From: Bacillus cereus ATCC 14579
GTDB lineage: Bacteria; Bacillota; Bacilli; Bacillales; Bacillaceae_G
Assembly: GCF_000007825.1 (NCBI RefSeq)
Contig: NC_004722.1
Span: forward strand, 4,442,501 to 4,506,500
Direction: 5' to 3'
Length of the DNA stretch: 64,000 nucleotides
Shown one piece after another: positions 63,192 to 64,000 of the stretch. The position numbers and the translations under genes were made by a program. The notes under the pieces are model-generated. The model ran no database searches and was not told the DNA's origin. It worked only from the letters and a program-made list of their open reading frames with translations. Position 1 is the first letter of the stretch. Each line of letters opens with the position of its first letter.

Positions 63192-64000
63192 TTACTTACG
63201 TAACTCCGCACCGAATTTCTCTTCTACCGTTGTTAGTACACGGTTATGTGCTTCTGTTACTTCTTCGTCTGTTAATGTACGTTCTGCATCGAAGTAAGTC
63301 ATAGAGAATGCAAGTGATTTCTTGCCTTCTTCCATTTTTTCACCTTCGTATAAGTCGAATAGTGTTACGTCTTTCAGAAGTTCTCCGCCAGCTTCAGCAA
63401 TGACTTGCTTCATTTCACCAGCTTTTGTTTCTTTTGTTACTACAACAGCCATGTCACGTGTCATAGATGGGAAACGTGGAATTGCTGCGTAGTAAGTTTC
63501 TTCAGCGTCTGCACCGAATACTTTTACAAGAGATAATTCAAATACGAATGTATTTTTCACATCTAATTGTTTTTCTGCTTCTGGGTGCAATTGACCGATG
63601 AAACCAATTACTTCGCCATCTAATACGATGTCAGCTGTACGGCCTGGGTGCATACCTTCGCGTTTTGCTGGTGCATATGTGATTTGGTTTGCAACGCCAA
63701 GTACGTCGAATAGTCCTTCTAGTACACCTTTCACAACGAAGAAGTCTACTACTTTCTTCTCACCTTGCCATGCATGGTGAAGAGCAAGACCTGTCATAAC
63801 ACCTGCAAGATGTTGTTCTTCTTTCGGAAGTTCTCCTTCTTCTGTCGGTAAGAAGATAGAACCTACTTCGTATAAAGCAACGCTGTCGTTTTTACGAGCG
63901 ACATTGTATGAAACTGCTTCTAGTAATTGCGGTACTAAGCTTAAACGAAGTTGGCTACGTTCTTCACTCATTGGAAGCGCAAGACCTACAGGCGCCTTTT
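63192..64000 (-). CDS. pheT: Phenylalanyl-tRNA synthetase beta chain, C-terminal part
   Basis: The last 269 codons; the gene continues past the right edge (the frame is open through the end with KAPVGLALPMSEERSQLRLSLVPQ). The region contains a B3/B4-like core-domain end and the C-terminal FDX-ACB domain (YAAIPRFPSMTRDMAVVV to VLTTVEEKFGAELRK). PheS-PheT charges tRNA-Phe. In B. subtilis rnhC and pheT are close neighbours; here asnS and small ORFs lie between. Confidence 0.95.
   Translation of the reverse strand, partial: KAPVGLALPMSEERSQLRLSLVPQLLEAVSYNVARKNDSVALYEVGSIFLPTEEGELPKEEQHLAGVMTGLALHHAWQGEKKVVDFFVVKGVLEGLFDVLGVANQITYAPAKREGMHPGRTADIVLDGEVIGFIGQLHPEAEKQLDVKNTFVFELSLVKVFGADAEETYYAAIPRFPSMTRDMAVVVTKETKAGEMKQVIAEAGGELLKDVTLFDLYEGEKMEEGKKSLAFSMTYFDAERTLTDEEVTEAHNRVLTTVEEKFGAELRK

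Overview
The window looks like a chromosomal segment of a Bacillus cereus group bacterium (cereus/anthracis/thuringiensis; the species cannot be fixed from this stretch). The evidence is AT-rich DNA with strong GGAGG ribosome sites, the sporulation regulator GerE, a collagen-like exosporium-type protein, an isdC-isdX1-isdX2-isdE-isdF-ATPase-srtB/isdG haem locus, a petrobactin-type fpuA-fpuB pair and three copies of a bcr1-like short repeat with TTTAT target duplications.

Layout: a backbone familiar from B. subtilis (racE, gerE, ysmA, sdhBAC, yslB, uvrC, trxA, etfAB, fadB, fadR, lcfA, mutS2, polX, cvpA-like, zapA, rnhC, pheT) is interrupted by four accessory blocks. Block A (about 300-4640, racE to gerE) holds an MFS exporter, a TetR regulator between two DJ-1/PfpI paralogues, and two bcr1 copies. 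Block B (about 5090-17150, gerE to ysmA) holds base salvage genes (NCS2 permease, cytosine-deaminase-like enzyme), a PspC protein, an XRE-cupin regulator beside a broken EamA exporter, aquaporin, an Rrf2 regulator, a NatAB-like ABC exporter, an e(P4)-type phosphatase, motAB and a VanY-type carboxypeptidase. Block C (about 29300-54240, lcfA to mutS2) holds the collagen-like protein, fpuAB, a two-component system with a bacitracin-type ABC operon, a methyltransferase, the Isd haem system and brnQ behind a T-box. Block D (about 60450-63160, rnhC to pheT) holds short ORFs and asnS behind a T-box.

How the genes work together: iron is the main theme of block C. A Fur-type box lies upstream of fpuA, one covers the isdG promoter, and three lie upstream of isdC. 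The encoded proteins form a haem relay (secreted IsdX1/IsdX2, wall-anchored IsdC with its sortase SrtB, the IsdEF-ATPase importer, and the IsdG haem-degrading enzyme). FadR, with visible operators at its own gene and at lcfA, should control fatty-acid oxidation (lcfA, fadB, etfBA). Sdh, Etf and Trx form the respiratory/redox core.

Several genes are broken. Four carry a single extra base (EamA exporter, etfA, fpuB, mutS2), lcfA has an in-frame stop at codon 37, and a small membrane-protein gene in block D has an internal TGA. Three of the four insertions lie in homopolymer runs, so sequencing error must be excluded before biological meaning is claimed. No tRNA, rRNA, CRISPR array, phage or insertion-sequence transposase was seen.
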